A stretch of 31,558 nucleotides of DNA, from NCBI GenBank assembly GCA_002350105.1, contig DEDT01000003.1:1-31558 (forward strand), written 5' to 3'. The notes beneath the pieces were generated by a model. That model was not told the DNA's origin. It saw only the letters and a list, made by a program, of their open reading frames with translations, and did no database searches. This document shows, piece by piece, positions 29,451 to 31,558 of this stretch. A program made the translations under genes and the position numbers. The number at the start of each line of letters is the position of its first letter. Positions within the stretch are counted from its first letter, which is position 1. Origin of the DNA: Selenomonadaceae bacterium UBA2897 (GTDB lineage: Bacteria; Bacillota; Negativicutes; Selenomonadales; Selenomonadaceae).

Positions 29451-30605
29451 TTATAGTTTCTCTAAAAGCGGGGCGAAGAGGCCGACGAGCCAGCCGCTGA
29501 GGCTGGTGCCGGGGGCGACACCATCGGCGCGCAGGTCAATGTTGCCGACCGGCTCATCATCGTAGGTGATACGCAGATGGCCGACGACCTCGCCGTCCTT
29601 CAGCGGGCCCGTGAGGACCTTCGGCAAATCATAGGTGACCTTGTAGTGCTGCTCACTCTCATTGTCGATGAGCGGATAATTTACATCCGATGCCGGACGC
29701 ACCATGGTCGTAGCGCGGCTGGCACCGCTGACCCATGCCTTGCGCGTGAGCTCTCCCTGTGTCATGCCGCGCACCATGCGCACGTGGGCGAATCCGTAGT
29801 CGAGCAGCGTCTTCGCATCGGCAAAACGCTGATCCGGCGTCGGGCACTGCATGACGACGGCGATGAGCTCCAGCCCGTTGCGCTTCGCCGAAGCCGCAAG
29901 ACAGCCCCCCGCCGCCTGCGTCCAGCCCGTCTTGATGCCGGTCATACCTTCGTAGGATTTCAGCATCTTGTTGGTATTCTGCGCCACCATGAACTTTACT
30001 TTCGGCTTGGACCATTTCACGAGCATCTGCGGCTGACAGACGATGTTGCGGAAATTGCGCTGTTCCATCGCGTAGCGAGCCAGCTTTGCCATATCGCGCG
30101 CCGTCGAATAATGATTGTGGTCTGTGAGACCATTCGGATTGTTGAAATGCGTATGCGTCATGCCGAGCTTTTCCGCCTGGTCATTCATGCGCTGGGCAAA
30201 AGCCGGCACCGAGCCGCTGACCTTCTCCGCCAGGGCCACGGCCGCGCCGTTATCCGACTCCATCATCATGCCGTGGATGAGTTCGTCCGCCTCCAGCTGC
30301 TCCCCCGCCTGCAGCCCCAGTGGCACACTCTCCGTGTTGGCCGCTGCGGCGGAAATCGGCACGAGATCGTGCATCTGCAACGCGTGCAGTGCGAGCAGGC
30401 AGGTCATGATCTTCGTCATCGAGGCCGGATAATGCTGCACATCCGCATTCTTCTCCCAGACCACGCGCCCCGTCGACGCATCGATGAGGATGGCCGCCTG
30501 CGCCGACACGACCGGCTCCGCCGCCGCGCGGGCAAAAGGCAGGCATAGGAAAAAGACAAAACAGAGAAAAAGCGGCCAGACAAGCTGCCGCCTTGCGTTC
30601 TTCAT
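29451..30605 (-). CDS. D-alanyl-D-alanine carboxypeptidase (penicillin-binding protein 5/6 type)
   Basis: Serine-type peptidoglycan DD-carboxypeptidase (DacF/DacA-like) that trims the terminal D-Ala of stem peptides. The 384 residues begin with a signal peptide (LVWPLFLCFVFFLCLPFARA, cleavage after ARAAA). The three active-site motifs are SMTK (in YPASMTKIM), SDN (in MESDNGAAVA) and KTG (in GIKTGWT). A C-terminal domain of the PBP5 type and an amphipathic anchor-like end (LSGWLVGLFAPLLEKL) follow. AAAGGAG is about 11 bases before the ATG at 30605. The start lies 45 bases from the radA stop codon; it has its own promoter inside the end of radA. Confidence 0.95.
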   Translation of the reverse strand: MKNARRQLVWPLFLCFVFFLCLPFARAAAEPVVSAQAAILIDASTGRVVWEKNADVQHYPASMTKIMTCLLALHALQMHDLVPISAAAANTESVPLGLQAGEQLEADELIHGMMMESDNGAAVALAEKVSGSVPAFAQRMNDQAEKLGMTHTHFNNPNGLTDHNHYSTARDMAKLARYAMEQRNFRNIVCQPQMLVKWSKPKVKFMVAQNTNKMLKSYEGMTGIKTGWTQAAGGCLAASAKRNGLELIAVVMQCPTPDQRFADAKTLLDYGFAHVRMVRGMTQGELTRKAWVSGASRATTMVRPASDVNYPLIDNESEQHYKVTYDLPKVLTGPLKDGEVVGHLRITYDDEPVGNIDLRADGVAPGTSLSGWLVGLFAPLLEKL

Positions 30606-30641
30606 CAGCGATTGAGCTCCTTTGCTATAAATGATTACCCT

Positions 30642-30670
30642 ATTATAGCACTATTGCCGCGGCATGGCGA
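30642..30670 (-). promoter_or_regulatory. Probable dacF-type gene promoter within the 3' end of radA
   Basis: Minus strand: -10 TATAAT (30642-30647) with a 17-base spacer to TCGCCA (30665-30670, four of six matches). It overlaps the last codons of radA. Confidence 0.5.
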
Positions 30671-31558
30671 GCTTCAGCGCCTCCGCAATCGTCGCTGCCG
30701 GGAAAAGCTGGATATCCGCCAGTGCCGCCTTCGTCTCGGCGTCGGCCATGAGCTGGCGGTAATTCTTCGCAGGCAGCACAGCCGCCTTGAAACCGAGGCG
30801 CTGCGCCTCGCGCACGCGCACCTCCGCCTGGCTTACGGCTCGCACCTCGCCCGAAAGTCCCACCTCGCCGAATACGATGGTCTGTGGCCTGAGCAGCCGG
30901 TTGGCAAAGCTCGAAGCCATGGCTACGCAAATACCGAGGTCAGCTGCCGGCTCATCGATGCGGATGCCCCCCGCCACCTTCACGTAGACATCGCACGCGC
31001 CGATGGAAAGATGCACGCGCTTCTCCAACACCGCCAAAAGCAGCTGAATGCGCTTGATATCCACGCTATCCGCCGTGCGCCGCGGCGGCACATAGGGCGT
31101 CGGTGCCACCAGTGCCTGCAGCTCCACCAGCAGAGGCCGCGTGCCCTCCACCGTGGGGATAATCACCGTGCCGCTATCCTCGCGCCGATCCGACAGAAAG
31201 AGCTTCGACGCATCCGGTACATCCATGAGTCCCGACTCGCGCATCTCGAAAAGTCCCAGCTCATTCGTACTGCCGAAACGATTCTTGATCGCGCGCAGCA
31301 CGCGATACTCTGCATTGCGCTCTCCCTCGAAGAACAGCACGGTATCCACGATATGCTCTAACACGCGCGGCCCCGCAAGACTGCCATCCTTCGTAACATG
31401 ACCGATGATAAACGTCGCGATGCCGCCGGACTTCGCGATGCGCAAGAGCTCCACCGCGCACTCGCGCACCTGCGACACGCTGCCCGGCGCCGACGTCACA
31501 TCCGGCTTGAAAATCGTCTGTATCGAATCGATGACTAAGAGTTCCGGCTTCACCTTCG
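30651..31558 (-). CDS. radA: DNA repair protein RadA, 5' part outside the window
   Basis: RadA (Sms), a hexameric DnaB-like helicase that helps branch migration during recombination. The last 302 residues are present; the zinc finger and Walker A lie beyond the window edge. Seen are Walker B LLVIDSIQTIF, the RadA signature KNRFGSTNELGLFEM and the C-terminal Lon-protease-like domain (GGIRIDEPAADLGICVAMAS, FGEVGLSGEVRAV). The reading frame runs straight through the edge; a GTG at 31553 is internal, not a start. The stop codon is TAG at 30651. Confidence 0.95.
   Translation of the reverse strand, partial: KVKPELLVIDSIQTIFKPDVTSAPGSVSQVRECAVELLRIAKSGGIATFIIGHVTKDGSLAGPRVLEHIVDTVLFFEGERNAEYRVLRAIKNRFGSTNELGLFEMRESGLMDVPDASKLFLSDRREDSGTVIIPTVEGTRPLLVELQALVAPTPYVPPRRTADSVDIKRIQLLLAVLEKRVHLSIGACDVYVKVAGGIRIDEPAADLGICVAMASSFANRLLRPQTIVFGEVGLSGEVRAVSQAEVRVREAQRLGFKAAVLPAKNYRQLMADAETKAALADIQLFPAATIAEALKLAMPRQ

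Overview
The window looks like a piece of chromosome from a Negativicutes bacterium, probably Selenomonadaceae (Selenomonas or Mitsuokella-like). This is an inference from Firmicutes-type proteins (AroH-type chorismate mutase, YkpA-like ABC-F protein, L7Ae-like protein ahead of rpsL), a GC-rich base composition, and the abundance of AAA/PD-(D/E)XK 'selfish nuclease' families. No 16S rRNA or species marker is present, so the placement is tentative.

Layout. Bases 1-3400 hold the start of the str ribosomal operon (L7Ae-like protein, rpsL), read leftward from its own promoter, preceded by transketolase. Bases 3000-8870 are a leftward run: AzgA-like permease, GH73 glucosaminidase, YkpA/YbiT-type ABC-F protein, UbiB/AarF-type kinase-like protein and AroH. 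A short rightward pair (9019-11005) encodes a TVP38/DedA-like membrane protein overlapping a Tat-exported metallophosphatase. It ends at a bidirectional terminator facing corA, which has a long structured leader. Bases 12404-17856 read leftward: galU, two DUF445 membrane proteins, a small two-helix membrane protein and an AAA-ATPase/PD-(D/E)XK protein.

Bases 18011-21507 are a self-contained metal-transport-like operon: a small anchored coiled-coil protein, two HMA2-like proteins and a P1B-type ATPase whose usual CPC/SPC metal motif is replaced by FSCGLK. A palindrome covers the -10 box and a Fur-like box lies just upstream. A tRNA-Leu(UAG) follows. Bases 21747-26598 form an accessory, defence-like cluster: HNH endonuclease, an AT-rich orphan gene on the other strand, a PLD-nuclease/DEAH-helicase fusion of the DUF3427 helicase type and a Nudix hydrolase.

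Bases 26639-29305 are a decayed/mobile zone: a remnant of the 3' end of a DUF4143 ATPase gene, an Rpn/PD-(D/E)XK 'transposase' gene, a REP-like repeat and an intact DUF4143 ATPase whose own 3' end matches the remnant. The window closes with a D-Ala-D-Ala carboxypeptidase and the 3' two-thirds of radA.

The best candidates for something undescribed are the FSCGLK P1B-ATPase/HMA2 operon, the HNH + helicase-PLD + Nudix cluster, and the corA leader RNA.
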